Assembly: GCF_016863015.1 (NCBI RefSeq)
Contig: NZ_BOOB01000027.1
Coordinates: forward strand, 1-64,000
Direction of reading: 5' to 3'
Length of the DNA stretch: 64,000 bases
From: Microbispora amethystogenes
Lineage (GTDB): Bacteria; Actinomycetota; Actinomycetes; Streptosporangiales; Streptosporangiaceae
A program made the translations under genes and the position numbers. Below, in pieces: positions 15,904 to 26,566 of the stretch (its first letter is position 1; each line of letters starts with the position of its first letter). The notes under the pieces were generated by a model. The model saw only the letters and a program-made list of their open reading frames with translations, ran no database searches and was not told the origin of the DNA.

Positions 15904-16055
15904 TCAGATCTCCCTTACCCGCTTCCAAGAAGCGTTCCCGGTAACCATGATGCGCTGTGATCCGTAAGAATCGCGTAAGCGCCGCCGCCGGCTGCGACCT
16001 GAGTCGTACGGCGGTATCCGCCGCAAGGGTGAGACCTTTCTGAACAGCCGATACG

Positions 16056-16061
16056 TATCGT
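16056..16061 (+). promoter_or_regulatory. -10 element of a leaderless promoter for the sensor kinase
   Basis: TATCGT ends seven nt before the GTG at 16069; no Shine-Dalgarno is present. It supports the kinase starting at 16069. Confidence 0.4.
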
Positions 16062-16068
16062 GGGGTAC

Positions 16069-17253
16069 GTGTTCGGCAGTATGCGCGCCTGGACCCGGCG
16101 CCACAGCAGGATCGTGGACACGCTGGCGATCTCCCCGCTGGCGCTGTTGTGCGTGTCGACGGTCGAGGCCTTCAGTCGTACCAGCGGAATGATGAACGCG
16201 CGGCACGTCGGCGTGCCCGTGCTGCTCCTGCTGTCCGCCGCGCTCGTCGTGCCGCTGCTGTGGCGGCGCAACCATCCGCGCGAGGTCTTCGCGGTGGTGT
16301 CGGTGGTCAGCTTCGCGCAGTGGCTGCTGAACATCGCCGTCCTGCCCGCGAACCTGGCGGTGCTCGTCGCGATGTACGGCGTCGCCGCCCGCTGCACGCG
16401 GCGGTGGGCGCTGGCCGCCGGCGTGGTCGCCGAGGGAGGGCTGCTGCTCGCCATGCTGAGCTGGTCTCCCGATCCCATGCGGGCGTGGCCCTCGGCCTCG
16501 GTCTTCGTCGTCGCCGTCTGGATCGGCGGCATGTACGCCAACACCCGCCGCCGATACGTGGAGAGCCTGGTGGAACGCGCCGAACGGGCCGAGCGGGAAC
16601 GCGACCAGCAGGCCCGCATCGCGGCCGCCGCCGAGCGCGCCCGCATCGCCCGCGAACTGCACGACGTGGTGGCGCACAACGTCAGCGTGATGGTCGTCCA
16701 GGCCGACGGCGCGGCGTACGCGATCGACAGCGACCCGGAGCAGGCGCGGCGCGCCATGCAGGCGATCTCGGGGACCGGACGGCAGGCGCTGGCGGAGATG
16801 CGCAGGCTGGTGGGCGTGCTGCGGCAGGACGCGGGCAGCCCGGCCGAGGAGTACGCGCCGCAGCCCGGCGTCGCGCAACTGGACGAGCTGGTCAGGCAGG
16901 TCAGGGACTCGGGGCTGCCGACCGAGTTCACGGTGTCCGGCACTCCCCGCGCGCTGCCGGAGGGCGAGCAGCTCGCCGTCTACCGGATCGTGCAGGAGGC
17001 GCTGACCAACGCGATCAAGCACGGCGGCCCGGGCACGCGGGCGCGGGTGGAGATGACGTACGGCCCGGGGCTGATCGAGCTGCGGGTCAGCGACGACGGC
17101 AGGGGCGCGGCGGCGCCGCGGGTGGTCGGCGGCCACGGCCTGATCGGGATGCGGGAGAGGGTGGCGATGTACGGCGGGAGCGTCGAGGCGGCGCCCCGTT
17201 CGGGCGGGGGCTTCCAGGTGGTCGCCCGTATCCCCGCCGGAATGGCCGCCTGA
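16069..17253 (+). CDS. sensor histidine kinase, NarL/DesK class
   Basis: 394 aa. Four or five N-terminal transmembrane helices (to about residue 160) with little outside loop suggest sensing within or at the membrane. A coiled linker follows, then a HisKA_3 dimerisation domain with the phosphoacceptor His198 in RIARELHDVVAHNVSVMVVQ, and an HATPase_c domain (EALTNAIKHGG, DDGRG, GGHGLIGMRER). GTG 16069 is preferred over 16060 because of the leaderless -10. The response regulator gene follows after 135 nt, and an ABC exporter after that, so the system probably controls the exporter in response to envelope or antibiotic stress; this is inference from context. Confidence 0.92.
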   Translation: MFGSMRAWTRRHSRIVDTLAISPLALLCVSTVEAFSRTSGMMNARHVGVPVLLLLSAALVVPLLWRRNHPREVFAVVSVVSFAQWLLNIAVLPANLAVLVAMYGVAARCTRRWALAAGVVAEGGLLLAMLSWSPDPMRAWPSASVFVVAVWIGGMYANTRRRYVESLVERAERAERERDQQARIAAAAERARIARELHDVVAHNVSVMVVQADGAAYAIDSDPEQARRAMQAISGTGRQALAEMRRLVGVLRQDAGSPAEEYAPQPGVAQLDELVRQVRDSGLPTEFTVSGTPRALPEGEQLAVYRIVQEALTNAIKHGGPGTRARVEMTYGPGLIELRVSDDGRGAAAPRVVGGHGLIGMRERVAMYGGSVEAAPRSGGGFQVVARIPAGMAA

Positions 17254-17388
17254 GTCCGTGCGCCCCTGCCAGAAGGACTCGCCCGTGCCGCGTCACGCTC
17301 TCGGGCCGGTCCGGGAGAAGGCTCCGAGCCCGTCCGCCGGCGGGCTCGCGTACGGTGTCGGAAGCGCGACGGTGACGAGCGGAGCGAA

Positions 17389-18060
17389 GTGGCAGTGATA
17401 CGCGTCATGCTGGTCGACGACCAGGAGCTGGTGCGGACGGGGTTCCGGATGGTCCTCGGGGCGCAGCCGGACATCGAGGTCGTGGGTGAGGCGGCGGACG
17501 GGCAGGCCGCCGTCGAGGCGCTGCGTACGATCGAGGCCGACGTCGTCCTGATGGACGTCCGGATGCCCCGGATGGACGGCGTGGAGGCGGCCCGTGTGAT
17601 CTGCGCCGCGCCCGGCGGCCCCAGGGTGCTGATCCTGACGACGTTCGACCTGGACGAGTACGCGTTCGCGGCGATCAAGGCGGGCGCGGCGGGGTTCCTG
17701 CTCAAGGACGTGCCCCCGGCCGAGCTGATCAGCGCGATCCGGTCGGTGCATTCGGGGGACGCGGTGGTCGCGCCGAGCACGACCCGCCGGCTGCTCGACC
17801 GGTTCGCCGTGCTCCTGCCGGAGGGGGACCGGCGGCGGCAGGACACCGGCGCCCTGACGGCGCGGGAGCGGGAGGTGCTCTTCCACGTGGCCCGCGGCCT
17901 GTCGAACACCGAGATCGCGACGCGCCTCCATCTGGCGGAGGCGACCGTGAAGACCCATCTCGGCCGGGTGCTGGCCAAGCTCGGGCTGCGGGACCGGGCT
18001 CAGGCCGTCGTGTACGCGTACGAGACCGGGGTGGTCTCCCCCGATCATCCGAGGGGCTGA
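17389..18060 (+). CDS. NarL/FixJ response regulator
   Basis: 223 aa. The receiver domain (1-120) has the phosphoacceptor Asp56 in VVLMDVRMPRMDG, acidic DD at 10-11, the Thr-containing ILTTFDLDEY segment and Lys in GFLLKDVPP. The LuxR-type HTH (about 155-215) carries LTAREREVLFHVARGLSNTEIA and the TVKTHLGRVLAKL recognition helix. It is the partner of the preceding kinase. The GTG start has only a weak purine-rich upstream sequence. Confidence 0.95.
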   Translation: MAVIRVMLVDDQELVRTGFRMVLGAQPDIEVVGEAADGQAAVEALRTIEADVVLMDVRMPRMDGVEAARVICAAPGGPRVLILTTFDLDEYAFAAIKAGAAGFLLKDVPPAELISAIRSVHSGDAVVAPSTTRRLLDRFAVLLPEGDRRRQDTGALTAREREVLFHVARGLSNTEIATRLHLAEATVKTHLGRVLAKLGLRDRAQAVVYAYETGVVSPDHPRG

Positions 18061-18161
18061 TCCGGGACTACCCCGAAAGTCGCACCCGCGCCTCGCCACC
18101 CGTCCCGGGGCCGCACGCCGAGAACGTCCGCGAGGCCGAGGAAACGCCCTGATCACGCCCA

Positions 18162-18167
18162 TAGCGT
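18162..18167 (+). promoter_or_regulatory. -10 element within an inverted repeat upstream of the ABC operon
   Basis: TAGCGT ends six nt before ATG 18174, so the ABC transcript is probably leaderless. It overlaps the inverted repeat CACGC-CCATA-GCGTG (18155-18169), a possible binding site for the adjacent response regulator. Confidence 0.4.
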
Positions 18168-18173
18168 GGGCTT

Positions 18174-18917
18174 ATGAGCACAACAACCCAGACCCGCACC
18201 GCCGTGGTCGCGCGGGGCCTGACCAAGGTGTACGGCACGGGCGACGCCGCGGTGCACGCCCTGCGCGGCGTCGACGTCGACTTCGCCGCCGAGGCCTTCA
18301 CCGCGATCATGGGGCCGTCCGGCTCCGGCAAGTCGACGCTGATGCACTGCCTGGCCGGGCTCGACACCGTGACGGACGGGCGGGTGGCCATCGGTGACGC
18401 CGAGCTCACCCGGCTGGGCGACAAGCAGCTCACGCTGCTGCGGCGCGAGCGCGTGGGTTTCATCTTCCAGGCGTTCAACCTGCTGCCGACGCTGACGGCC
18501 GAGCAGAACATCCGGCTCCCGCTGGAGATCGCGGGCCGCCAGGCCGACCAGGCGCTGTTCGACCGGGTGATCGAGACGGTGGGCCTGCGGGACCGGCTCG
18601 GGCACCGGCCGAGCGAGCTGTCGGGCGGCCAGCAGCAGCGCGTCGCCGTGGCGCGGGCGCTGATCAGCAAGCCTCAGGTGATCTTCGCCGACGAGCCGAC
18701 CGGCAACCTCGACTCGCGCAGCGGCGCGGAGGTGCTGGCGTTCCTGCGCAGGTCGGTACGCGAGCTCGGGCAGACGATCGTGATGGTGACCCACGACCCG
18801 GTGGCGGCGTCGTACGCCGACCGGGTGATCTTCCTGCGGGACGGGCTGCTGGTGAGCGAGCTGGAGCGGCCGACGCCGCAGACCGTGCTCGACGCGCTGA
18901 TGGCGCTGGAGGCCTGA
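18174..18917 (+). CDS. ABC transporter ATP-binding protein, MacB/LolD type
   Basis: 247 aa. Walker A GPSGSGKST, Q-loop FIFQAFNLLPTL, signature LSGGQQQRVAVARAL, Walker B VIFADEPTGNLD and the switch His in MVTHDP are all intact. The YGTGDAAVHALRGVDVDF beginning is typical of the MacB/FtsE-like subfamily that drives FtsX-type permeases. It is followed after three nt by the permease, and preceded by the two-component pair. Confidence 0.96.
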   Translation: MSTTTQTRTAVVARGLTKVYGTGDAAVHALRGVDVDFAAEAFTAIMGPSGSGKSTLMHCLAGLDTVTDGRVAIGDAELTRLGDKQLTLLRRERVGFIFQAFNLLPTLTAEQNIRLPLEIAGRQADQALFDRVIETVGLRDRLGHRPSELSGGQQQRVAVARALISKPQVIFADEPTGNLDSRSGAEVLAFLRRSVRELGQTIVMVTHDPVAASYADRVIFLRDGLLVSELERPTPQTVLDALMALEA

Positions 18918-18920
18918 GCC

Positions 18921-21419
18921 GTGTTCCGGACCACTCTCGCCGGGCTCCTGGCGCACCGGCTCCGCCTGATGCTCACCTCCCTGGCCATCGTGCTCGGGGT
19001 CGGGTTCATCGCGGGCACGTTCGTGCTCACCGACACGATCGACGCCGGGTTCTCCCGGTCGTTCGCCGCGGACGCCGACAAGGTGGACGTGGTGGTGACG
19101 CCCGCGGACGACGCGGACGCCGAGGACGACGGCATCCTGCCGGAGCGCGCGCTCGCCGCGGTCAGGGCGGTGCGGGGCGTCCGGGACGCCCAGCCGGTGC
19201 TGTCCGGCGACGCGCCGCTGATCGGCAGGGACGGCAAGGTCGTGGGCGACTACCCCACCGCCGGCGTCTCCATCCCGGCGAGCCGCATGAAGATCACATC
19301 CGGTAGGGCGGCCTCCGCCGCCGGCGAGGCGGTGCTCGACAAGAACACCGCCAAGGCCCAGGGGTACGCGCCCGGGGCCACCGTCGCCGTGCTCGACAAG
19401 GCGGGCAAGCGGCACGAGTTCCGGCTCGTCGGAATCTTCGACGTGGGTCTCGACCAGAACCTCGCCTACCGGGGAGCGGTCGCTTTTACCCCGGAAACGG
19501 CCCGGCTCGTCACCGGCGCGAAGGGCTTCACCGAGATCGACGTCGTCTCCTCCGGTCCCACTCCGGAGACCCTGCGTACGGCCGTCGCGGCGGCCGTGGG
19601 AAGCGGCGTGAAGGTCATGACCGGGCGGGAACGCGGCGACGAGCTGGCCCGGAGCAACCACGTGGACACGGCGTTCCTCCGGACGGGGCTGCTGCTGTTC
19701 GCCGCGGTCGCGCTGCTCGTCGCCGCGCTCGTGATCTACAACACCTTCGGCATCCTGGTCGCCCAGCGGACCCGCGAGATGGCGCTGCTGCGCTGCATCG
19801 GCGCGACGAGGCGCCAGGTCTTCGCCTCGATCGTGCTGGAGTCGGCCGTGGTGGGCCTGCTGTCGTCGGTGCTCGGCCTGCTGACCGGCCTCGGCCTTGG
19901 CGCCGCCGCCGTCGCCGCGCTGAAGGCGTTCGGCGCGGACGTCCCCACGGGCACCGTGAGCCTCTCCCCGCAAACCATCGCCATCGGGCTGTGCACCGGC
20001 GTCGTCGTGACGATGGCCGCCGCGCTGCTCCCCGCGCGTCAGGCCACCCGCGTGCCGCCCGTCGCGGCGCTGGGCACGCAGGCCGAGGAGCACACGTTCC
20101 GCACCGGCGTCGTCCGGGTGGTCTTCGCCGCGCTGTTCACGGTGGCGGGGGCCGGCCTCACCGCGGCGGGCGTGCTCCAGAGCCCGGGCCAGGCGGCGCT
20201 GCTGACGGTCATGGCCGGCGGCGTGCTCGTCTTCTTCGCGGTGCTCGTCCTCGGGCCGGTGATCGTACGGCCGCTGAGCGGGCTGGCGGGCTGGGTCCCG
20301 GCGCGGCTGTTCGGCGTGCCGGGGCGGCTCGCGGTGGACAACTCCCGGCGCAATCCCAAGCGCGCGGCGACCACCACCGTGGCGCTGACCGTCGGCGTGA
20401 CGCTGATGACGTTCATGTCGGTCCTGACCGCGACGGTGCGGAGCACCGTGGGCGACCAGCTCGACCGGCAGTTCCCGGCCGACTACATCCTGACGGCGCA
20501 GACGGGCGGCATCCCCCGCTCGATCGCCGACAGCCTGCGCGCGAGCCGCGACCTGTCCTCGGTGACCGAGTTCCGGGGGAAGAAGGCCAAGGTGAACGGC
20601 CACGACTACGAGGTGGGCACCGTCACCCGATCGGCCCTCGGCACCTCCGTCAGAACGGAGGCGTCGGCCGGCACGCTGGACCGCCTCGGCGTGGGCAATG
20701 TCGCCGTGGCCGACTATGTGGCCCAGGACCTCGGTGTCAAGGTCGGTGACCACGTGACCGTCACGTCGGGCGGGCGGAGCGTCCCGCTCACGGTGGTGGC
20801 GGTGTTGAAGGCCGGCGTGTCCCTGCTGCCGCCGTTCACCATGGCGGAGCAGACCTTCGAGCAGCGCTTCGGCAGGGTCGACGACGCGCAGATCCTGGTG
20901 AACGCCGCCCCCGGCGTGCCCGCCGAGCGGGCGCGCGCGGTCGTCGACGACGCGACCGCGGCCTACCCGGCGGTGAAGGTCGGCAGCACGACCGAGATCC
21001 GCGGCCAGTTCGACGAGGCGATCGACACCGTGCTCATGGTGGTCACCGGGCTGCTGGCCCTCGCGATCGTGATCTCGCTGCTCGGCATCGCGAACACGCT
21101 GTCGCTGTCGGTCCACGAGCGCACCCGGGAGTCGGCGCTGCTGCGCGCGCTCGGCCTGACCCGGCCGCAACTCCGGGGGATGCTGTCGGTCGAGGCGCTG
21201 GTTCTCGGCCTGGTGGGCGCGATCGTCGGCGTCGTGCTCGGGGTGGTGTACGGCTGGGCGGCTACGGCGACGCTGACGCAGGACGTCTCCTTCCGGCTCC
21301 CGGTCACGCAGATCCTGGTCTTCATCGCCGCCTCGGGCCTGGCGGGAGTGCTCGCCGCGGTGCTGCCCGCCCGGCGCGCGGCCCGCGCCTCGGTCGTCGG
21401 CGCGCTGGCGGCCTCCTGA
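18921..21419 (+). CDS. FtsX-family ABC transporter permease (two FtsX cores)
   Basis: 832 aa. The N-terminal helix ([21 protein letters not shown]) and a large extracytoplasmic MacB-like domain lead to a first FtsX core (about 255-380; [38 protein letters not shown]). A middle membrane pair and second outside domain follow, then a second FtsX core near the C-terminus ([34 protein letters not shown]). This ten-helix layout suits mechanotransmission or export of peptides or lipids rather than import. The GTG start is three nt after the ATPase gene. The substrate is not indicated. Confidence 0.94.
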   Translation: MFRTTLAGLLAHRLRLMLTSLAIVLGVGFIAGTFVLTDTIDAGFSRSFAADADKVDVVVTPADDADAEDDGILPERALAAVRAVRGVRDAQPVLSGDAPLIGRDGKVVGDYPTAGVSIPASRMKITSGRAASAAGEAVLDKNTAKAQGYAPGATVAVLDKAGKRHEFRLVGIFDVGLDQNLAYRGAVAFTPETARLVTGAKGFTEIDVVSSGPTPETLRTAVAAAVGSGVKVMTGRERGDELARSNHVDTAFLRTGLLLFAAVALLVAALVIYNTFGILVAQRTREMALLRCIGATRRQVFASIVLESAVVGLLSSVLGLLTGLGLGAAAVAALKAFGADVPTGTVSLSPQTIAIGLCTGVVVTMAAALLPARQATRVPPVAALGTQAEEHTFRTGVVRVVFAALFTVAGAGLTAAGVLQSPGQAALLTVMAGGVLVFFAVLVLGPVIVRPLSGLAGWVPARLFGVPGRLAVDNSRRNPKRAATTTVALTVGVTLMTFMSVLTATVRSTVGDQLDRQFPADYILTAQTGGIPRSIADSLRASRDLSSVTEFRGKKAKVNGHDYEVGTVTRSALGTSVRTEASAGTLDRLGVGNVAVADYVAQDLGVKVGDHVTVTSGGRSVPLTVVAVLKAGVSLLPPFTMAEQTFEQRFGRVDDAQILVNAAPGVPAERARAVVDDATAAYPAVKVGSTTEIRGQFDEAIDTVLMVVTGLLALAIVISLLGIANTLSLSVHERTRESALLRALGLTRPQLRGMLSVEALVLGLVGAIVGVVLGVVYGWAATATLTQDVSFRLPVTQILVFIAASGLAGVLAAVLPARRAARASVVGALAAS

Positions 21420-21445
21420 CCGGACGACGGCCCCTTGGATGGGCC

Positions 21446-21483
21446 GGGCGCCGCGTCCGCCGGATCCGGCGGACGCGGCGCCC
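21446..21483. terminator. perfect 38-bp palindromic terminator
   Basis: A 19-bp inverted repeat without spacer, centred on GGATCC (GGGCGCCGCGTCCGCCGGA and its complement), 27 nt after the permease stop. It separates that gene from the convergent Tox-PL gene and would terminate both strands. Confidence 0.8.
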
Positions 21484-21549
21484 ACGCGCGGCGCGCACCG
21501 CGCAGGCCTCGGCACAGGCACCGTCTGCGGCGACCTCCGGTTCAGGCCG

Positions 21550-23304
21550 TCACAGACCTCGGCCCTGGCGGTCGACGACCACCGCGAAGACGCCCGTGAC
21601 GTCCTCGTACGGCGGGTCCACCGCCATGTGCCCCCGCTGGGCGTCGATCCACAGGACCTCTCCCCGGCAGTTCACGGCGTTCCACGCGTGGCTGCCGCCC
21701 CCGGCCCACCGGGTGATGAGGACGGCGGCCGCGCCGTGCCCGCCGAAGATCAGCCGCTGGGCGACGGCCACGTACGCCCGGCGGCCGTGGCCCACGTACT
21801 CGAAGCGGTGCCCGAGCCACGCCTCGGCCCGCGCGACGCCCCCGGTCTCCCCGGTCAGCAGCGGCCGGCCGGACGGGTCGTACTCGGGATGCCTGCGCGC
21901 CGCCACCACGGGCTCGCCGTGCCAGGTCGACATCACCGACAGCGCGCAGTCGACGGCGTTGTTGGACCTGAACGCGTCCTCCGTGGGACCTTCGGCGTTG
22001 ATGAGGCGGATCCAGGTGCCGCGCGGGTCCGGGAAGCGCCCGTTCACCGCCTGTGCCAGGCTCGCCTGCCCCTCTTGGTCCGCCTCGGCCAGGCCACCCG
22101 GCCGGCCGTACGTGCGGGTCTCCTCCAGCCGCCGGGGACGATCCGGGCCGTCCAGCCAGTCGCGCTCCGTCTCGTCCCGCAGGACGGCCGACCAGAAGTC
22201 GTCGCCGTCGGCGAACTCGTCCGTCCCGGCGTCCGCGCCCTGGCCCATCTCGTGGCCCATCTCGCGGCCCATCTCGCGGCGTGCTTCGGCACCCGCTGCG
22301 AAACCCACCTCCGGCGTCGCCTCAGGAGCGACGCCCGCGCCCGCCCGGAGACCGGCTCCCCCACCCGTCTCGGGCCCCGTCACCGCACCCGACTCGGGAG
22401 CTACCTCGGAAGCAGTCCGCGCGCCTGCCTCGGGGGCGTCGCCGGACGCCTCGTCCTGACGGGATTCCGCGGTCTCGCCGGAGTGCCCGAGATGGCCGAC
22501 CTCCGGGACGGCCTCGTCCGGCCATCCGCATTCGGCCGAAGCGACCGCGTCCGTTTCCCCGGGAACCGGCCGCTCGCCGTCGCCCGCGTCCGTCGCACTG
22601 CCGTCCAGCATGCGGGCCGTCGCGCCGCCGTCCACTGGGCCGTGCGGTGATCCCGAGACGCCGGCGGACGGGTAGCCACCGGGCACGGCCGGTGCCGCGC
22701 CGCTGTCCTCCTCGCCCTGGTTCGCCTCGCTGTCCTCGGCGTACGGAAGCGCGTCCTCGGCATCGGGGAGGTCGGTCCTGGCGACGGCGTCCTGACCGTC
22801 GTCCACGGGCGGAAGCGCGCCGGTGTGCTCCGCACCAGGTGCCGGGCCATCGGGAACGGCGGAGGCGGCGGTCCCCCCGGCCGCCGCCTCCGCCGTCTCC
22901 CCGGTGATCGCCTCGGTGGTCTCCTCGGTGGTCGCCTCGGTGGTCACGGCGGCCTGAGGATCGCCGTCGTCCTCCCTGATCCCGGTCTCCTCGGCGGGTG
23001 TCGTGGCGGGGACGGCGTCCCGGATCACCGGCGGCCCGCCGCGGCGGCCGACCGACATGCTCAGGCCGTGGCCCGCGTTGTCACCGTTCCTGGCGGCGGG
23101 GACGACCGGCACGGCCCCGGCCTCCACGCCCAGCGGCAGTGCCGCGATCCGCACCTCCAGGCGGCGGTCCCCCAGCGAGGGAGCAGGCGCCTCGGCGGCC
23201 TGCTCGTAGTCCCGCCATCGCCGGCCGTCGGCCGCGACGACCGGGTTGTACACACCCGACGGCAGCCGCCACCTCGCATGCCGACGCGCCTTCTCCTGGT
23301 TCAC
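21550..23304 (-). CDS. Tox-PL (papain-fold glutamine deamidase-like) domain protein
   Basis: 584 aa. The C-terminal 170 residues match the papain-like toxin fold seen in polymorphic toxins and in deamidases: the nucleophile Cys in NNAVDCALSVMSTWHG, the His in GGGSHAWNAVNCRGEVLWID, and the Asp of WIDAQRGH. Upstream lies a long acidic, Thr/Glu/Ala-rich low-complexity region (about 95-350) with repeats such as TTEATTEETTEA and REMGREMGHEMG. The first 90 residues (GVYNPVVAADGRRWRDYEQA) form a small separate domain. No signal peptide, membrane segment or adjacent immunity gene is visible. It could be a secreted effector, a house-keeping deamidase, or part of an intracellular conflict system; the target is unknown. 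Confidence 0.75.
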   Translation of the reverse strand: MNQEKARRHARWRLPSGVYNPVVAADGRRWRDYEQAAEAPAPSLGDRRLEVRIAALPLGVEAGAVPVVPAARNGDNAGHGLSMSVGRRGGPPVIRDAVPATTPAEETGIREDDGDPQAAVTTEATTEETTEAITGETAEAAAGGTAASAVPDGPAPGAEHTGALPPVDDGQDAVARTDLPDAEDALPYAEDSEANQGEEDSGAAPAVPGGYPSAGVSGSPHGPVDGGATARMLDGSATDAGDGERPVPGETDAVASAECGWPDEAVPEVGHLGHSGETAESRQDEASGDAPEAGARTASEVAPESGAVTGPETGGGAGLRAGAGVAPEATPEVGFAAGAEARREMGREMGHEMGQGADAGTDEFADGDDFWSAVLRDETERDWLDGPDRPRRLEETRTYGRPGGLAEADQEGQASLAQAVNGRFPDPRGTWIRLINAEGPTEDAFRSNNAVDCALSVMSTWHGEPVVAARRHPEYDPSGRPLLTGETGGVARAEAWLGHRFEYVGHGRRAYVAVAQRLIFGGHGAAAVLITRWAGGGSHAWNAVNCRGEVLWIDAQRGHMAVDPPYEDVTGVFAVVVDRQGRGL

Positions 23305-23422
23305 GCGTTTGGCCCCCCTCTTCGCGCCCCATCAGGGTGCCGATGGTAGGGGCGGGCCCTACGAGGCGCGGCGGGTTTTCCCAACTCCAGACCCAGCCGG
23401 TTGTGAGCGTCCGTGGCGAGGC

Positions 23423-25162
23423 TCAGCGGACCGTGACGGTGACGGAGTGATACCCGGTCGCGCCGTCCGGCGCGGGCGGCGCCTCGTCCGCGGTCTGGGT
23501 GTAGCCGGTGGCGTCGGTGGCCCGCACCGCGATCGTGTGTCTGCCCGGCGTCAGGTCCACCTCGAGCGACCACTGCCGCCAGGTGTCGGGCCCTGTCGTG
23601 CCGGCCAGCCTGGCCTGCTGCCATCCGGCGCCGTCCACCCGCACCTCCACCGCGTCGATGCCCCGGTGCTGGGCCCACGCCACCCCCGCCACGGTCGTGC
23701 GGCCCGCCCGGACCTTGTCCCCGCCGCGCGGCAGGTCGATCCTCGACTGGGTCTTGATCGGGCCCTTCGCCGCCCATCCGCGGGGCGTCCAGTACGCCTC
23801 GTCCCGGTCGAACCGGGTGACCTTGATCTCGGTCACCCACTTGGTCGCCGAGACGTACCCGTACAGCCCGGGGACGACCTGGCGGACCGGGAAGCCGTGC
23901 TCCTCGGGCAGCACCTCGCCGTTCATCGCGACGGCCAGCAGCGCGTCCCGGCCGTCCATGACCACGTCGACCGGTGTGCCGCAGGTCCAGCCGTCCTCGG
24001 AGACGCTGAGCAGCATGTCGGCCTCGCGCCGGATCCCGGCGTCGCGCAGCACGTCGGCCAGGCGCGCGCCGAGCCAGCGCGCGTTGCCGGCGTACGACCC
24101 GCCGACCTCGTTGGACACACAGGTCAGCGTGACGTCGGCCTCCGTCAGGGGCCGTTTGAGCAGATCGGCGAAGGTCAGCTCGACCGGCCGGTCCACCAGT
24201 CCGTGGATCTTCAGCGTCCAGCGGGCCGGGTCCACCGTCGGCACCACGAGAGCGGTGTCCACCCGGTAGAAGTCCGCGTTCGGGGTCACGAACGGGGTGA
24301 GGCCCGGGATGCGCAGGTCCGCCCCGGCCGGGATGGGCGCGGCCGGCCGCGCCGCACGCGGGAGGACCTTCGCCACGCCGCGCCTGGCCAGTTCGCCGTT
24401 CTTGCGCCCGGACAGCAGCCATCCGCCGAGCCCTCCGGCTCCCGCCACCACGACGCCCGCCGTCACCCCGTTCAGCAGCCTGCGCCGGTCGAACGCGTAC
24501 GCCTCCGCGGCCGGCGCGGAAGGCTGCCTGAGGCCTGAAGACATGGTTCCCGGCCGCATCACGGCGGGCGTGGCCGGGCCGGCCGGGCTGCTGACCGGGA
24601 CGACGTCGCTCACCGGCTGGGCCGGGGTGTGGCTTCGGGCCTCGGCGGCCCTGTCAGCGGCCCTGCTGGCGGCGACGTAGTCGTCCTCGTCGCTCCGCGT
24701 GGCGCGCCGCCACAGCCGCGAGAGGGCGTACACCCCGGCCGCCGCCCCTGCGAGCGAGGGCAGCACGTGCGCCGCTCCGGCGTCCGGCCGGGACAGCGCC
24801 GCGGCGGCGCCGACGAGCCCGAAGACGGCCAGCCCCGCCATGCCGTACGCGGTCCGGCGGCGGGCGAGCAGTCCGAGCCCGGCGGCGATGAGCGCGAGCA
24901 CCAGGACGATCCCGGTCAGCAGCACCGGCTTGTCGCCGGAGCCGAACGTGCGGATCGCCCACTCCTTCAGACCGGCGGGCGTGGCGTCGATCACGGCGCC
25001 GCCCACCGCGACGACCGGCGCCGCGGCGGGATCGACCAGACCGGCGACGAGCTGGGCCGTCCCCAGCGCCACCGCGGCGGCGACGAGGCCGGTCAGAACG
25101 GCGGCCCAGGTGGGCACGCCCGTGCTCTCGCGGGTGCCTTCGCGGATGCCTTCTGCGTTCAC
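23423..25162 (-). CDS. membrane-anchored sulfite-oxidase-family molybdopterin enzyme
   Basis: 579 aa. The N-terminus has four or five transmembrane helices (to about residue 150), a linker, another helix (LLNGVTAGVVVAGAGGLGGW), then the oxidoreductase Mo-cofactor domain (about 270-460), with the Mo-ligand Cys in TLTCVSNEVGG, and a C-terminal Mo-co dimerisation domain ending in TDATGYTQTADEAPP. The catalytic domain would face outside. The family includes YedY-like and sulfite oxidase-like enzymes; the substrate cannot be assigned. TAGCGT lies seven nt before the GTG at 25162, so the transcript is probably leaderless. Confidence 0.9.
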   Translation of the reverse strand: MNAEGIREGTRESTGVPTWAAVLTGLVAAAVALGTAQLVAGLVDPAAAPVVAVGGAVIDATPAGLKEWAIRTFGSGDKPVLLTGIVLVLALIAAGLGLLARRRTAYGMAGLAVFGLVGAAAALSRPDAGAAHVLPSLAGAAAGVYALSRLWRRATRSDEDDYVAASRAADRAAEARSHTPAQPVSDVVPVSSPAGPATPAVMRPGTMSSGLRQPSAPAAEAYAFDRRRLLNGVTAGVVVAGAGGLGGWLLSGRKNGELARRGVAKVLPRAARPAAPIPAGADLRIPGLTPFVTPNADFYRVDTALVVPTVDPARWTLKIHGLVDRPVELTFADLLKRPLTEADVTLTCVSNEVGGSYAGNARWLGARLADVLRDAGIRREADMLLSVSEDGWTCGTPVDVVMDGRDALLAVAMNGEVLPEEHGFPVRQVVPGLYGYVSATKWVTEIKVTRFDRDEAYWTPRGWAAKGPIKTQSRIDLPRGGDKVRAGRTTVAGVAWAQHRGIDAVEVRVDGAGWQQARLAGTTGPDTWRQWSLEVDLTPGRHTIAVRATDATGYTQTADEAPPAPDGATGYHSVTVTVR

Positions 25163-25209
25163 GGTCCGAACGCTACGCCCGCGCCCGCCCCGGCGGTCTT
25201 ACGGCCCGA

Positions 25210-25812
25210 TTACGAGACGACTCGGCCGATCACCGGAGCCAGCGCGCGGAAGGCCCGGCCCCGGTGGCTGATCGCGTCCTTCTCCTCGGCCGACATCTCG
25301 GAGGTCGTCCGGGTGTCGCCGTCCGGCACGAAGATCGGGTCGTAGCCGAAGCCGCCCGTGCCGCGCCGCTCGCGGATCAGGAAGCCGTGCATGGCCCCCT
25401 CCACCACGTGTTCCTCCCCGCCCGGCAGCGCGAGCGCCGCGCAGCAGGCGAAGTGGGCCTGGCGGCGGCCGTCCGGCACGTCGCCGATCTGCGCCAGCAG
25501 CAGGTCGAGGTTGGCGTCGTCGTCGCCGTGACGGCCCGACCAGCGGGCGGAGAAGATGCCCGGCATGCCGTTCAGAGCCTCCACACAGAGGCCTGAGTCG
25601 TCGGCGACGGCGGGCAGGCCGCTCTGCGAGGCCACCGCGTGCGCCTTGAGCAGCGCGTTCTCGGCGAAGGTGAGGCCGGTCTCGGCCACGTCGCCGATGT
25701 GCGGGAAGGCCTCCAGGCCCAGCAGTTCGACCGGCACCCCGGCGTCGGCGAGGATCCGGCGCAGCTCGACGATCTTCCCGGCGTTCCGGGTGGCCAGGAC
25801 CACCTTGTTCAT
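25210..25812 (-). CDS. rdgB: non-canonical purine NTP pyrophosphatase (dITP/XTPase)
   Basis: 200 aa. N-terminal VVLATRNAGKIVELRRIL, the catalytic ADDSGLCVEALNGMPGIFSA block, the FGYDPIF motif and SHRGRAF near the C-terminus are diagnostic of the RdgB/HAM1 family. It removes dITP and XTP from the nucleotide pool. It follows rph by 32 nt in the conserved murI-MBL-rph-rdgB order. Confidence 0.96.
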   Translation of the reverse strand: MNKVVLATRNAGKIVELRRILADAGVPVELLGLEAFPHIGDVAETGLTFAENALLKAHAVASQSGLPAVADDSGLCVEALNGMPGIFSARWSGRHGDDDANLDLLLAQIGDVPDGRRQAHFACCAALALPGGEEHVVEGAMHGFLIRERRGTGGFGYDPIFVPDGDTRTTSEMSAEEKDAISHRGRAFRALAPVIGRVVS

Positions 25813-25844
25813 GCTCTCGTCCTCGGTACTCGTCGGGAGAGGGG

Positions 25845-26561
<717 letters not shown>

Positions 26562-26566
26562 ACGGG

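Noticed and set aside
18153-21521. Open frame of more than 1100 codons antisense to the ABC transporter genes
   Set aside because: It mirrors the codon bias of the coding strand, is rich in His/Arg/Gly with no domain, and overlaps two clear genes; a GC-skew shadow.
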